Below, in pieces: positions 11,201 through 20,271 of a stretch of DNA of 64,000 bases (positions within the stretch are counted from its first letter, which is position 1; every line of letters begins with the position of its first letter). The stretch spans positions 62,001 through 126,000 of the forward strand of contig NZ_LIVZ01000002.1 of NCBI RefSeq assembly GCF_001905845.1, written 5' to 3'. The notes beneath the pieces were generated by a model, which was not told where the DNA came from, searched no databases, and was given only the letters and a program-made list of their open reading frames with translations. The translations under genes were made by a program, and so were the position numbers. The DNA comes from Streptomyces sp. TSRI0107. Lineage in GTDB: Bacteria > Actinomycetota > Actinomycetes > Streptomycetales > Streptomycetaceae.

Positions 11201-11743
11201 TCACCCGTCGCCGTCACCCGGGTCCCCCGGCGCTCGTCCCGGCGCCAGCGTCAGGGCCACGGCCGCGAGATCGGGTACGACCTGCGCGCCACCTCCACCG
11301 TCCACCGACGACGACTCCGGCCACGTTCCGCTCGTCGGCAGGAGGAACGCGCGGGCGCCCGCGCGGTGCGCGGCCTCGGCGTCGGCTGAGGTGTCGCCGA
11401 CGAGGGCGCAGGCGTCCGGGGCGGTGCACAGCCGGCCCGCGGCCCAGAGCAGCAGGGTGGGTTCGGGGGCGCGGCAGCGGCACTCCTCGCCGGTGCCGTG
11501 CGGGCAGACGGCCCAGACGTCGAAGGGGCCGAGGAGTTCGTCGACGCGTTCGTCGAGCTGCCGCGTCCCGGCCGCGGTGAGCGGCCCGCGCGCGGTGACG
11601 ACGCCGGTGCGCAGCCCGTGCCGGCGCAGGTGCCACAGTGCCTCCGCGGCGCCCGGCACCGGGCGCACGCCGTCGGGGCCGTCCCCGGCGTTCTCGACGA
11701 GTACGCGGTCGCGGTTGAACAGCACGGCGCGGATCCGGGTCAT
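11201..11743 (-). CDS. HAD-superfamily protein, GmhB-like, with degenerate motif I
   Basis: 180 residues. Order of elements matches histidinol-phosphatase/GmhB phosphatases: AVLFNRDRVLVEN at the N terminus, PVPGAAEALWHLRRHGLRTGVV, the zinc-loop-like CPHGTGEECRCRAPEP, and ALVGDTSADAEAAHRAGA. Motif I normally reads DxDGT; here the nucleophile Asp is Asn and GT is RV, so phosphatase activity is doubtful. The stop/start overlap ATGA couples it to the upstream glycosyltransferase gene. Confidence 0.75.
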   Translation of the reverse strand: MTRIRAVLFNRDRVLVENAGDGPDGVRPVPGAAEALWHLRRHGLRTGVVTARGPLTAAGTRQLDERVDELLGPFDVWAVCPHGTGEECRCRAPEPTLLLWAAGRLCTAPDACALVGDTSADAEAAHRAGARAFLLPTSGTWPESSSVDGGGGAQVVPDLAAVALTLAPGRAPGDPGDGDG

Positions 11744-12738
11744 TCGGCGACCTCCCGCCAGGCCACGGCGTGCCGGTGCCGCCGTTGGCCGGTCAGCCAG
11801 TGCCAGGTGGCGGTGGGCGGGACGAGCACGCTGGTGGCGAGCAGGGTCGTCACCTCGTCGGGGGTGCGCGGCCCGGGGCTGATCCGCGACCGGGCGAGTT
11901 CGGCGGTGCCCGCGGCCCAGCCGGCTCCGGCGGCGAGGGCGGCCGAGCGCCGGCCGGCGGCGGCGAGGGCGCAGGCGGCGGCTCCGGCAGCGGTGACGGC
12001 GAGGTGGCCGGGGAGGCGGCCGCGCGGGGCGACGGCCCGGTGCCACCAGCGGGGGCCGTGCAGTCGCCGCATGAGCGCGTCGTCGGTGTGGACGCGCTGG
12101 GCGCGCAGCGCGGCCCGGCGGTCGGCGGGTGGCACCGGCATCCTGCTGGTGCGGCGGCCCTGGCGGATGCGCAGGCCGGCGTCGAGGAGGCGCAGGGCGA
12201 GGTCGGTGTCGGCCCGGTCGGCGCTGTGGAAGCGCTCGTCGAAGCCGCGGGCCTGTTTGAGGGCGTCGGTGCGGTAGGCCATGTCGGCGGTGGTCCAGCG
12301 GGCGCGGGCCCGGGCGGCGGTCTCGCGTTCGGCCTCGGTGGGTGCGCGGCCGTCGGGCAGGGGTACGGCGAGGACGCCCTGGCTGCCCGCGATGTCGGGG
12401 GCGTCGGCGGCGAGGTCCGTGTCGAGTTGTGCGCACCAGTGCGGGCCTGGCTGGACGTCGTCGGCGAGGAAGACGGTCCAGGGGGTGGTGACCGCGCGCA
12501 GTCCGGTGTTGCGGGCGGCGGCGGGGCCGCGTCCGGCGCCGGCGAGGACGGCGGTGTGGGCGCGCAGGTCGCCGAGGACGGCCAGCGGGTGGTCCAGGGC
12601 GCCGGGTTCGGGATCGGGCCGGTCGTCGACGAGCAGGATCTGGCGTGGTGGGGGCCCGATGGACGCGGCGAGCGCGGCGAGGCAGTCGGCCAGGGAGTCG
12701 GGGACGAGGGTGGGGATCACCACGGCGTACGCGGTCAT
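11740..12738 (-). CDS. family 2 glycosyltransferase
   Basis: 332 residues. GT-A fold features in order: VVIPTLVPDSLADCLAALAAS, LLVDDRPD, GRGPAAARNTGLRA, TPWTVFLADDVQP (DxD-like), and ARGFDERFHSADRADTDLALRLLDAG. The C-terminal third (residues about 220-330) is Ala-rich and hydrophobic with probable membrane helices. Likely makes a surface glycan or glycolipid; sugar unknown. First gene of a two-gene operon with the GmhB-like protein. Confidence 0.85.
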   Translation of the reverse strand: MTAYAVVIPTLVPDSLADCLAALAASIGPPPRQILLVDDRPDPEPGALDHPLAVLGDLRAHTAVLAGAGRGPAAARNTGLRAVTTPWTVFLADDVQPGPHWCAQLDTDLAADAPDIAGSQGVLAVPLPDGRAPTEAERETAARARARWTTADMAYRTDALKQARGFDERFHSADRADTDLALRLLDAGLRIRQGRRTSRMPVPPADRRAALRAQRVHTDDALMRRLHGPRWWHRAVAPRGRLPGHLAVTAAGAAACALAAAGRRSAALAAGAGWAAGTAELARSRISPGPRTPDEVTTLLATSVLVPPTATWHWLTGQRRHRHAVAWREVAE

Positions 12739-12870
12739 GTGCGCGCCCCCTTTCCGCGTCGGCTCCCTGCGCGCGCTGCTCTCTTCGCGGGTGCCAGGGT
12801 GCGGGCGGATCAAACGCCGGAGCGAGGTTCCGGGCGCACCGGAGGGGGTTCCGGGCACACCGAGCAGACT

Positions 12871-12907
12871 ATAAACCACGCGTATACACGCGATGTATAG
12901 TCCCGGC
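12871..12907 (+). promoter_or_regulatory. AT-rich promoter, possibly giving a leaderless transcript
   Basis: An unusually AT-rich patch with TATAAA, GTATAC and TATAGT directly before the deacetylase gene. TATAGT at 12895-12900 would be a -10 box placing the RNA start at or next to the ATG at 12908, and no ribosome binding site is visible. The other strand of the patch could serve the divergent glycosyltransferase gene. Confidence 0.4.
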
Positions 12908-13696
12908 ATGCCTTCAGCGACAAAGAAGATGAAAAGACCGGCGGCCGGGTTCCGAACGGCTGCGCTTGTCTCCGCGGCCGTCTCCCTGACGCTCGCGCTG
13001 ACGGGGTGCACCCGCCTCGACACCACCGCGCCAAGCACCGTCCGCGCGCAGGCCGCGTCCGGCGCCGAGGCCGCCGGGTTCGGCACCGTGGACTGCCGTC
13101 GCGCCAAGTGCATCGCGCTCACCTTCGACGCGGGCCCCAGCGAGCACTCCGCGCGGCTGCTCGACATCCTGAAGGACGAGCAGGTCCCGGCGACCTTCTT
13201 CCTGCTGGGCAAGCGGCACATCGAGAAGTACCCGGAGCTGGTGAGGCGGATGGCCGACGAGGGCCACGAGGTCGCCAGTCACACCTGGGACCACAAGATC
13301 CTCACCAGCCTCGACGAGGACGGGATACGCGAGGAGCTGGAGCGCCCGAACAAGGCGATAGAGGACCTCACGGGCCGCCGCCCCACCCTCATGCGCCCGC
13401 CGCAGGGCCGCACCGACGACACCGTGCACGAGATCTGCCGCGAGCTGGGACTCGCCGAGGTGCTGTGGACCGTGACGGCGAAGGACTACACCACGAACGA
13501 CTCCGCGCTGATCGAGAAGCGCGTGCTGGAGCAGGCGGACCGGGACGGGATCATCCTGCTGCACGACATCTACGACGGGACCGTGCCGGCCGTGCCCGGG
13601 ATCGTCGAAGCACTCAAGGAGCGCGGGTATGTGTTCGTGACCGTTCCGCAGCTCCTCGCGCCGGGGAAGGCCGAGCCGGGCAAGGTGTATCGGTAG
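12908..13696 (+). CDS. polysaccharide deacetylase (NodB) lipoprotein
   Basis: 262 residues. Signal peptide with lipobox LALTGC (Cys about 34), then a NodB domain: LTFDAGPS, SHTWDH (metal His pair), RPPQG, ILLHDIYDGT. In the first motif the usual second Asp (TFDDGP), a metal ligand, is Ala, a variant I know from other actinobacterial members; activity may use another ligand. It would remove N- or O-acetyl groups from wall or exported glycans. A second in-frame ATG at 12929 is possible. Confidence 0.85.
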   Translation: MPSATKKMKRPAAGFRTAALVSAAVSLTLALTGCTRLDTTAPSTVRAQAASGAEAAGFGTVDCRRAKCIALTFDAGPSEHSARLLDILKDEQVPATFFLLGKRHIEKYPELVRRMADEGHEVASHTWDHKILTSLDEDGIREELERPNKAIEDLTGRRPTLMRPPQGRTDDTVHEICRELGLAEVLWTVTAKDYTTNDSALIEKRVLEQADRDGIILLHDIYDGTVPAVPGIVEALKERGYVFVTVPQLLAPGKAEPGKVYR

Positions 13697-13718
13697 CCCG
13701 CGTCCCTAAGATCGTCCC

Positions 13719-14159
13719 GTGGTCACCTTCACCCTGGAGCGCACGGCGCCGCTCCCCCTGCCCGAGGCCTGGCGCCGGCTCACCGAGTGGTCCCGGCACG
13801 CGGACGCCGTCCCGCTGACCCGCGTCACCGTGCTGACGCCGCCGCCGACCCGGGCCGGCACGGTCTTCGTGGCCCGTTCGGGCGTCGGGCCGCTCGCCTT
13901 CGACGACCGGATGGAGGTGACGGTGTGGCAGCCGCCGGGCGACGGCACGCCGGGGCTGTGCCGGCTGGAGAAGCGCGGACGGCTCGTCCTCGGCTGGGCG
14001 GAACTGGAGGTCCGGCCCGGCCCCGGCGGACGCGCCCGGGTGATCTGGCGGGAGGAGCTGGGCGTACGGCTGCTGCCCGCGCTGTTCGACCGGCCGCTGG
14101 AGCGGACCGCGCGGGCGGTGTTCGGACGGGCGGTGAACCGGCTGCTGCGGCAGCCGTGA
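13719..14159 (+). CDS. SRPBCC (START-like) family protein
   Basis: 146 residues from a GTG. The pattern VTFTLERTAPLPLPEAWRRLTEWSRHADAVPLT followed by beta strands and a C-terminal helix (LERTARAVFGRAVNRLLRQ) is typical of polyketide-cyclase/START-like hydrophobic-ligand proteins (shown in parts: TAPLPLPEAWRRLTEW). Ligand unknown. It follows the deacetylase by 22 bp and may share its transcript. Confidence 0.75.
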   Translation: MVTFTLERTAPLPLPEAWRRLTEWSRHADAVPLTRVTVLTPPPTRAGTVFVARSGVGPLAFDDRMEVTVWQPPGDGTPGLCRLEKRGRLVLGWAELEVRPGPGGRARVIWREELGVRLLPALFDRPLERTARAVFGRAVNRLLRQP

Positions 14160-14178
14160 GTCACCGCGGCGGACTCGC

Positions 14179-14907
14179 TCACGTGCCGGGTGCGGTGAGC
14201 GCCGGCTCGGTGGTCCGGCGGTGCGCCCTCCGGGCGTAGAGGGTGACCAGGAGGAGGACCGGAGGCAGGCCGGCCGCGGTGAACAGCAGTGCCTCCGGCA
14301 GACCGCTGCTCAGCATGGCGGCGGGGAAGCCGACGCAGCTGAGGTACGCGCCCGCCAGGATTCCGATGAGGCCCCACGAGCGGGCGGGCGGCGTGGTGGA
14401 CGCGGGGTGCGAGCGCAGCCACAGGCCGCACAGGAGCGCGCCGAGCCCGAAGGGCAGTGTCAGCAGGCCGAAGGCCGTGGGCCACCGCCAGTCCTCGGCG
14501 GGTGACGCGTGCGTCTCCTGGGTGGTGGCGCCGGAGCGCACGGTGCGGATCTCGCCCTTCCAGTAGGTCAGCGTCACCTCGCTGCCGCCGCGCACCGTGT
14601 CGAACACCGGCCGCGTCCCCGCCATGCGCACCCGCCGTACGGTGTCCGAGCCCTGCTCGGTGAAGTGGATCCAGTGCCAGACGCTCCTGCCGTGGGGCTC
14701 GTCGTCCGCGCGCGTGACGGTCGCCGGGACGGACGTCGTGCACGAGCCGGAGCGGTCGCCGTCCGGGCAGGCGGGCGCGGAGGCGTACTCGCGCTGGTTC
14801 GCCAGCGCGCCCGGGACGGCGGCGAACAGACCGGCGGCGACGAGGACGAGGAGCAGGCCGGCGACGATGCAGCCCAGGCCGCGGCGGGAACGTGTCATGC
14901 GTGTCAT
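14179..14907 (-). CDS. membrane protein of unknown function
   Basis: 242 residues. One N-terminal helix (CIVAGLLLVLVAAGLFAAV), an extracytoplasmic segment with a Cys pair (APACPDGDRSGSCTTS) and the sequence VTLTYWKGEI, then three to four helices from about residue 135. The arrangement resembles streptomycete DUF3592-like proteins, but I do not claim that family. Convergent with the SRPBCC gene. Confidence 0.65.
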   Translation of the reverse strand: MTRMTRSRRGLGCIVAGLLLVLVAAGLFAAVPGALANQREYASAPACPDGDRSGSCTTSVPATVTRADDEPHGRSVWHWIHFTEQGSDTVRRVRMAGTRPVFDTVRGGSEVTLTYWKGEIRTVRSGATTQETHASPAEDWRWPTAFGLLTLPFGLGALLCGLWLRSHPASTTPPARSWGLIGILAGAYLSCVGFPAAMLSSGLPEALLFTAAGLPPVLLLVTLYARRAHRRTTEPALTAPGT

Positions 14908-15006
14908 CGTGGCACCGGCCCGGCCGGCCCCGGACTGCCTCGAACCGGCAGTCTTCGGGGGGCCGGATTGCCGTACTCGCGCACCCCGGAGCGCGGTGAC
15001 GGCCGG

Positions 15007-16158
15007 TCAGGCCACCGAGCCGATGCGGCCGGCGGGGGCCGACGGCGTGTCGTGGTGGATCGGGGTGTGCGCGCCGGTGAGGGAGGCACCGCTGCCGCCG
15101 CGCCGGGCGGCGACGATCTCCGCGGCGATGGACAGGGCCGTCTCCTCGGGGGTACGGGCGCCCAGGTCGAGGCCGATCGGGGAACGCAGCCGGGCCAGTT
15201 CCAGCTCGGTCACGCCGACCTGCCGCAGCCGCTCGTTGCGCTCCAGGTGGGTGCGGCGCGAGCCCATGGCGCCGACGTACGCGACCGGCAGCCGCAGGGC
15301 GAGGCGGAGCAGGGGGACGTCGAACTTGGCGTCGTGGGTGAGGACGCACAGGACGGTGCGGCCGTCGACCTCGGTGCGCTCCAGGTACCGGTGGGGCCAC
15401 TCGACGACGATCTCGTCGGCGTCGGGGAAGCGGGCCTCGGTGGCGAACACCGGGCGGGCGTCGCAGACGGTGACGTGGTAGCCGAGGAACTTGCCGACGC
15501 GGACCAGCGCCGAGGCGAAGTCGATCGCGCCGAAGACGATCATCCGGGGGGCGGGGACCGAGGACTCGACGAGTACGGTGAGCGGTGCTCCGCAGCGTGA
15601 GCCCTGCTCTCCGATCTCCAGGGTGCCGGTGCGGCCGGCGTCCAGGAAGGCAGCCGCCTCGGCCGCGACCGTGCGGTCGAGTTCGGGATGGGCGCCGAAG
15701 CCGCCGTCGTGGGAGCCGTCGGGACGCACCAGCAGGGCGCGGCCCAGCAGTTCGGCCGGGCCCGAGACGACACGGGCGACCGCGGCGGCCGCCCCGTCCG
15801 CGGCGGCGGCGAGGGCGGCGGCCGCCACCGGCCGGACGGGGTCGCCCGCCCGGACCGGGGTGACCAGGATGTCGATGACGCCGCCGCAGGTCAGGCCGAC
15901 CGCGAAGGCGTCCTCGTCGCTGTAGCCGAAGCGCTCCAGGACGGTCTCGCCGTCCTCGAGCGCCTGCCGGCACAGCTCGTAGACCGCGCCCTCCACACAG
16001 CCGCCGGAGACCGAGCCGATCGCCGTGCCGTCGGCGTCCACCGCGAGGGCGGCGCCGGGCTGGCGGGGGGCGCTGCCGCCGACCGCGACCACGGTGGCCA
16101 CGGCGAAGTCGCGTCCCTGCTCGACCCACCGGTGCAGCTCTTCGGCGATGTCCAGCAT
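15007..16158 (-). CDS. xdhC: XdhC-family molybdoenzyme maturation factor
   Basis: 383 residues. N-terminal XdhC domain (VVAVGGSAPRQPGAALAV, GSVSGGCVEGAVY) and C-terminal Rossmann domain (MIVFGAIDFASALVRVGKFLGY, VLTHDAKFDVPLLRLAL, YVGAMGSRRTHLER). XdhC proteins bind molybdenum cofactor and insert the sulfurated form into xanthine dehydrogenase. Last gene of the minus-strand purine cluster, 47 bp after the permease. The C-terminal 30 residues are a variable tail. Confidence 0.9.
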   Translation of the reverse strand: MLDIAEELHRWVEQGRDFAVATVVAVGGSAPRQPGAALAVDADGTAIGSVSGGCVEGAVYELCRQALEDGETVLERFGYSDEDAFAVGLTCGGVIDILVTPVRAGDPVRPVAAAALAAAADGAAAAVARVVSGPAELLGRALLVRPDGSHDGGFGAHPELDRTVAAEAAAFLDAGRTGTLEIGEQGSRCGAPLTVLVESSVPAPRMIVFGAIDFASALVRVGKFLGYHVTVCDARPVFATEARFPDADEIVVEWPHRYLERTEVDGRTVLCVLTHDAKFDVPLLRLALRLPVAYVGAMGSRRTHLERNERLRQVGVTELELARLRSPIGLDLGARTPEETALSIAAEIVAARRGGSGASLTGAHTPIHHDTPSAPAGRIGSVA

Positions 16159-16205
16159 CTGTCGGTCTCCTTAAGCGGTTGGGTGAAGGGCGGTCGTGCG
16201 GGGCG

Positions 16206-17672
16206 CTAGTGCACGCCCATCCAGCTCTCGATCGGGTTGAGGGCGAGGAACACCACGAAGATCGCCGTGAGTGCCCACATGAAGGCGCTGATCTCGCGGA
16301 CCTTGCCCTGGGCGGTCTTGATGGCGACGTAGGAGATGACGCCGGCGGCGACACCCGCGGTGATGGAGTACGTGAACGGCATGATCACGACGGTCAGGAA
16401 GACCGGGATGGCGGTGGCGCGGTCGCCCCAGTCCACGTGGCGGGCGTTCATCATCATCATGGCGCCGATGACCACCAGGGCGGCCGCGGCGACCTCGCCC
16501 GGCACGATCGCCGTCAGCGGGGTGAAGAAGAGGCAGGCGGCGAAGAACAGACCGGTGACCACGGAGGCCAGGCCGGTGCGTGCGCCCTCGCCGACGCCGG
16601 TCGCGGACTCGACGAACACGGTCTGGCCGGAGGCGCCGCCCGCGCCGCCGATCACACCGCCCGCGCCGTCGATGAACAGCGCCTTGGACAGGCCCGGCAT
16701 CCGGCCCTTGTCGTCGGCGAGCTTGGCCTCGGTGCCGACGCCGATGATGGTCGCCATCGCGTCGAAGAACCCGGCGAGCACCAGGGTGAAGACGATCATG
16801 CCGACGGTCATCGCGCCGACCTCGCCCCAGCCGCCGAACTCGACGGCGCCGAAGAGCGAGAAGTCGGGCATGGAGACCGCGCTGCCATGGAGTTCGGGCG
16901 CGCCGCTCGCCCACTGCTTGGGGTCGATGACACCGGCGGCGTTGAGGATCACGGCGATCAGCGTGCCGCCGACGATGCCGATGAGGATGGCGCCGGGGAC
17001 ACCGCGCGCCTGGAGCATGAAGATGGCGAGCAGGGTGACGGAGAACAGCAGCACCGGCCAGCCGGAGAGTTCACCGACGGCGCCGAGCTGGACCGGGCCG
17101 CCGCCGGGAGCCGGGTTCTCGTGCACGAACCCGCCCTTGACCAGGCCGATCAGGGCGACGAACAGGCCGATGCCCATGGTGATGGCGTGCTTGAGGGCGA
17201 GCGGGATGGCGTTCATGACCATCTCGCGCAGGCCGGTGACGACCAGCAGCATGATGACCACGCCGTACATCACGCACATGCCCATCGCCTGCGGCCAGGT
17301 CATCTGCGGGGCGACCTGGGAGGCGAGGACTCCGGAGACGGAGAGGCCGGCGGCGAGGGCCAGCGGCACCTTGCCGACGAAACCCATGAGCAGCGTGGTG
17401 AAGGCCGCCGCGAACGCGGTCGCGGTGATGAGGGCCTTCTGGCCGAGCGTGTCCCCCGCGGCGTCCTTGCCGGACAGGATCAGGGGGTTGAGGAGGAGGA
17501 TGTACGCCATCGCCATGAAGGTGGTGACGCCGCCGCGCACCTCACGCGCGACCGTGGATCCTCTGTGGGATATGTGAAAGTACCGGTCGAGCCAAGAGCG
17601 TCCGGCCGGAACGCGGGTTCCCGCGCCCGCGTCCTCCGCGACGGTCTTCGGCTCCAGTGACTGCTGGGTCAT
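16206..17672 (-). CDS. NCS2-family purine permease (AzgA-like)
   Basis: 488 residues with about 12 membrane helices. Signatures of the hypoxanthine/guanine/adenine branch: YFHISHRGSTVAREVRGGVTTFMAMAYILLLNP at the N terminus (seen as RGSTVAREVRGGVTTFMAMA), GMGLFVALIGLVKGG-like GIGLFVALIGLVKGG, and SATGVGEGARTGLASVVTG. It imports purine bases by cation symport. Position between the xanthine dehydrogenase genes and xdhC supports purine uptake for catabolism. 17673-17884 upstream holds no gene and probably its promoter. Confidence 0.9.
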   Translation of the reverse strand: MTQQSLEPKTVAEDAGAGTRVPAGRSWLDRYFHISHRGSTVAREVRGGVTTFMAMAYILLLNPLILSGKDAAGDTLGQKALITATAFAAAFTTLLMGFVGKVPLALAAGLSVSGVLASQVAPQMTWPQAMGMCVMYGVVIMLLVVTGLREMVMNAIPLALKHAITMGIGLFVALIGLVKGGFVHENPAPGGGPVQLGAVGELSGWPVLLFSVTLLAIFMLQARGVPGAILIGIVGGTLIAVILNAAGVIDPKQWASGAPELHGSAVSMPDFSLFGAVEFGGWGEVGAMTVGMIVFTLVLAGFFDAMATIIGVGTEAKLADDKGRMPGLSKALFIDGAGGVIGGAGGASGQTVFVESATGVGEGARTGLASVVTGLFFAACLFFTPLTAIVPGEVAAAALVVIGAMMMMNARHVDWGDRATAIPVFLTVVIMPFTYSITAGVAAGVISYVAIKTAQGKVREISAFMWALTAIFVVFLALNPIESWMGVH

Positions 17673-17884
17673 GTGGGCCTACTCCCAAGGTTCAAAGGGG
17701 CACCCGCAGGAGACCGCGAGGGGCGGTTGCGGGATTTGGGAAGGTGCTTCGGCCGCACGACCCGGGGGACGGCCCGAGACGAACGATTCGGTCGGTGATG
17801 CCAAGTACCGCGAGCGGTGCGGTGCTTGAGTGCTCCGGGCGGCGCGGGGAGGCTGTGACGTTCCGGTGCGCCGCCCGGAGGGTC

Positions 17885-20269
17885 CTACACGGTGCCGGTG
17901 AGGTGCTCGGGGCGCACCGGCGTCCGGTCGAGCTGCAGCCCGGTCGCGTTCCGGATCGCCGCGAGGACGGCCGGGGTCGACGACAGGGTGGGGGCCTCGC
18001 CGATGCCGCGCAGCCCGTAGGGGGCGTGCTCGTCGGCGAGTTCGAGCACGTCGACCGGGATGGTCGGCGTGTCGAGGATGGTGGGGATCAGGTAGTCCGT
18101 GAAGGAGGGGTTCTTCACCTTCGCCGTCTTCGGGTCGACGACGATCTCCTCCATCACCGCGACGCCGAGGCCCTGGGTGGTGCCGCCCTGGATCTGGCCG
18201 ACGACGGAGAGCGGGTTGAGCGCCTTGCCGACGTCCTGGGCGCAGGCCAGTTCGATCACCTTGACCAGGCCCAGCTCGGTGTCGACCTCGACGACCGCGC
18301 GGTGGGCGGCGAAGGAGTACTGGACGTGGCCGTTGCCCTGGCCGGTGCGCAGGTCGAAGGCCTCGGTCGGCCGGTGCCGCCACTCCTCCTCGACCTCGAC
18401 GGTCTCGCCTTCGAGCACGTCGGCCAGGTCGGCGAGGACCTCTCCGCCGTCGGTGACGACCTTGCCGCCCTCCAGCAGGAGTTCGGCGGTCGCCCACGCC
18501 GGGTGGTACGAGCCGAACTTGCGCCGGCCGATCTCCAGGACCTTCTCTCGGACCAGCTCGCAGGCGTTCTTCACGGCGCCGCCGGTGACGTACGTCTGCC
18601 GGGAGGCGGACGTGGAACCGGCGCTGCCGACCTGGGTGTCGGCCGGGTGGATGGTCACCTGGGTGACGCCCAGCTCGGTGCGGGCGATCTGCGCGTGGAC
18701 GGTGACGCCGCCCTGGCCGACCTCCGCCATCGCGGTGTGCACGGTGGCGACCGGCTCCCCGCCGACGACCTCCATGCGCACCTTGGCGGTGGAGTAGTCG
18801 TCGAAGCCCTCGGAGAAGCCGACGTTCTTGATGCCGACCGCGTAGCCGACACCGCGGACGACGCCCTCGCCGTGCGTGGTGTTGGACAGACCGCCCGGCA
18901 GCTGCCGTACGTCCGCGCCCTCGCTGGACTCCCACTGGCGCTCCGGCGGCATCGGCATCGCCTTGACGCGGCGCAGGAGTTCGGCGACGGGGGCCGGGGA
19001 GTCGACGGGCTGCCCGGTGGGCATGATGGTGCCCTGCTCCATGGCGTTCAGCTGCCGGAACTCCACCGGGTCCATGCCGAGCTTCTTCGCCAGCTTGTCC
19101 ATCTGCGCCTCGTAGGCGAAGCACGCCTGGACCGCGCCGAAGCCGCGCATGGCGCCGCAGGGCGGGTTGTTGGTGTAGAGGGCGACGGCCTCGATGTCGA
19201 CGTCGTCGATCACGTAGGGGCCGACCGAGAGGGACGAGGCGTTGCCGACGACCGCCGGGGAGGCGGAGGCGTACGCGCCGCCGTCCAGGACGATCCGGCA
19301 CTTCATGTGGGTGAGCTTGCCGTCCTTGGTGGCGCCGTGCTCGTAGTAGAGCTTCGCCGGGTGGCGGTGGACGTGCCCGAAGAAGGACTCGAACCGGTTG
19401 TAGACGATCTTCACGGGCTTGCCGGTGCGCAGCGCCAGCAGGCAGGCGTGGATCTGCATCGACAGGTCCTCGCGGCCGCCGAACGCGCCGCCGACGCCGG
19501 ACAGCGTCATCCGCACCTTGTCCTCGGGCAGGCCGAGCACGGGGGCGATCTGGCGCAGGTCGGAGTGGAGCCACTGGGTGGCGATGTAGAGGTGGACGCC
19601 GCCGTCCTCCTCCGGTACGGCGAGGCCGGACTCGGGGCCGAGGAAGGCCTGGTCCTGCATGCCGAAGGTGTACTCGCCCTCGACGATCACGTCGGCCCGC
19701 TTGCGGGCCTCCGCCACGTCGCCGCGGATGATCGGCTGGCGGTGGACGATGTTCGGGTGCGGGACGTGGCCGCTGTGGTGGTCGTCGCGGTTCTCGTGGA
19801 CGAGGATCGCGTCCGGTGCGGTCGCGGAGGCCTCGTCGGTGATGACGGGCAGCTCCTTGTAGTCGACCTTGATCTTCGCGGCGGCGCGGCGCGCGGTCTC
19901 CGGGTGGTCGGCGGCGACGATCGCGACCGGCTCGCCGTGGTGGCGGACCTTGCCGTGGGCGAGGACCGGGGTGTCCTGGATCTCCAGGCCGTAGTTCTTC
20001 ACCTCGGTGGGCAGGTCGTCGTACGTCAGCACGGCGTACACGCCGGGCATCGCCAGCGCCTCGGAGGAGTCGATCGACACGATCTCGGCGTGGGCGACGG
20101 TGGAGCGCAGGATCTGGCCCCACAGCATGTCCTCGTGCCACATGTCGGACGAGTACGCGAACTCGCCGGTGACCTTCAGGGTGCCGTCCGGGCGGAGCGT
20201 GGACTCGCCGATGCCGCCCTTGGTCTGGGAGCCCTGGGTGATCTTGGTGGGTGCGCCGGTGGCAGGCAT
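17885..20269 (-). CDS. xanthine dehydrogenase, molybdopterin-binding subunit
   Basis: 794 residues. Contains the Ald_Xan_dh_C hammerhead domain (GEFAYSSDMWHEDMLWGQILRS) and the large Mo-cofactor domain (GGAFGGREDLSMQ, CGAMRGFGAVQACFAYEAQMD, and near the end GLRGIGEAPTLSSTPAVLAAI with the conserved catalytic Glu region). With the next two genes it forms a three-subunit hydroxylase, most likely oxidising hypoxanthine and xanthine to urate given the permease and PucR nearby. Starts 2 bp after the 2Fe-2S gene. Confidence 0.92.
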   Translation of the reverse strand: MPATGAPTKITQGSQTKGGIGESTLRPDGTLKVTGEFAYSSDMWHEDMLWGQILRSTVAHAEIVSIDSSEALAMPGVYAVLTYDDLPTEVKNYGLEIQDTPVLAHGKVRHHGEPVAIVAADHPETARRAAAKIKVDYKELPVITDEASATAPDAILVHENRDDHHSGHVPHPNIVHRQPIIRGDVAEARKRADVIVEGEYTFGMQDQAFLGPESGLAVPEEDGGVHLYIATQWLHSDLRQIAPVLGLPEDKVRMTLSGVGGAFGGREDLSMQIHACLLALRTGKPVKIVYNRFESFFGHVHRHPAKLYYEHGATKDGKLTHMKCRIVLDGGAYASASPAVVGNASSLSVGPYVIDDVDIEAVALYTNNPPCGAMRGFGAVQACFAYEAQMDKLAKKLGMDPVEFRQLNAMEQGTIMPTGQPVDSPAPVAELLRRVKAMPMPPERQWESSEGADVRQLPGGLSNTTHGEGVVRGVGYAVGIKNVGFSEGFDDYSTAKVRMEVVGGEPVATVHTAMAEVGQGGVTVHAQIARTELGVTQVTIHPADTQVGSAGSTSASRQTYVTGGAVKNACELVREKVLEIGRRKFGSYHPAWATAELLLEGGKVVTDGGEVLADLADVLEGETVEVEEEWRHRPTEAFDLRTGQGNGHVQYSFAAHRAVVEVDTELGLVKVIELACAQDVGKALNPLSVVGQIQGGTTQGLGVAVMEEIVVDPKTAKVKNPSFTDYLIPTILDTPTIPVDVLELADEHAPYGLRGIGEAPTLSSTPAVLAAIRNATGLQLDRTPVRPEHLTGTV

Positions 20270-20271
20270 GG

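Noticed and set aside
9779..14159. A complete exopolysaccharide biosynthesis cluster
   Set aside because: Genes lie on both strands with no polymerase, flippase or priming transferase; only loosely related functions.
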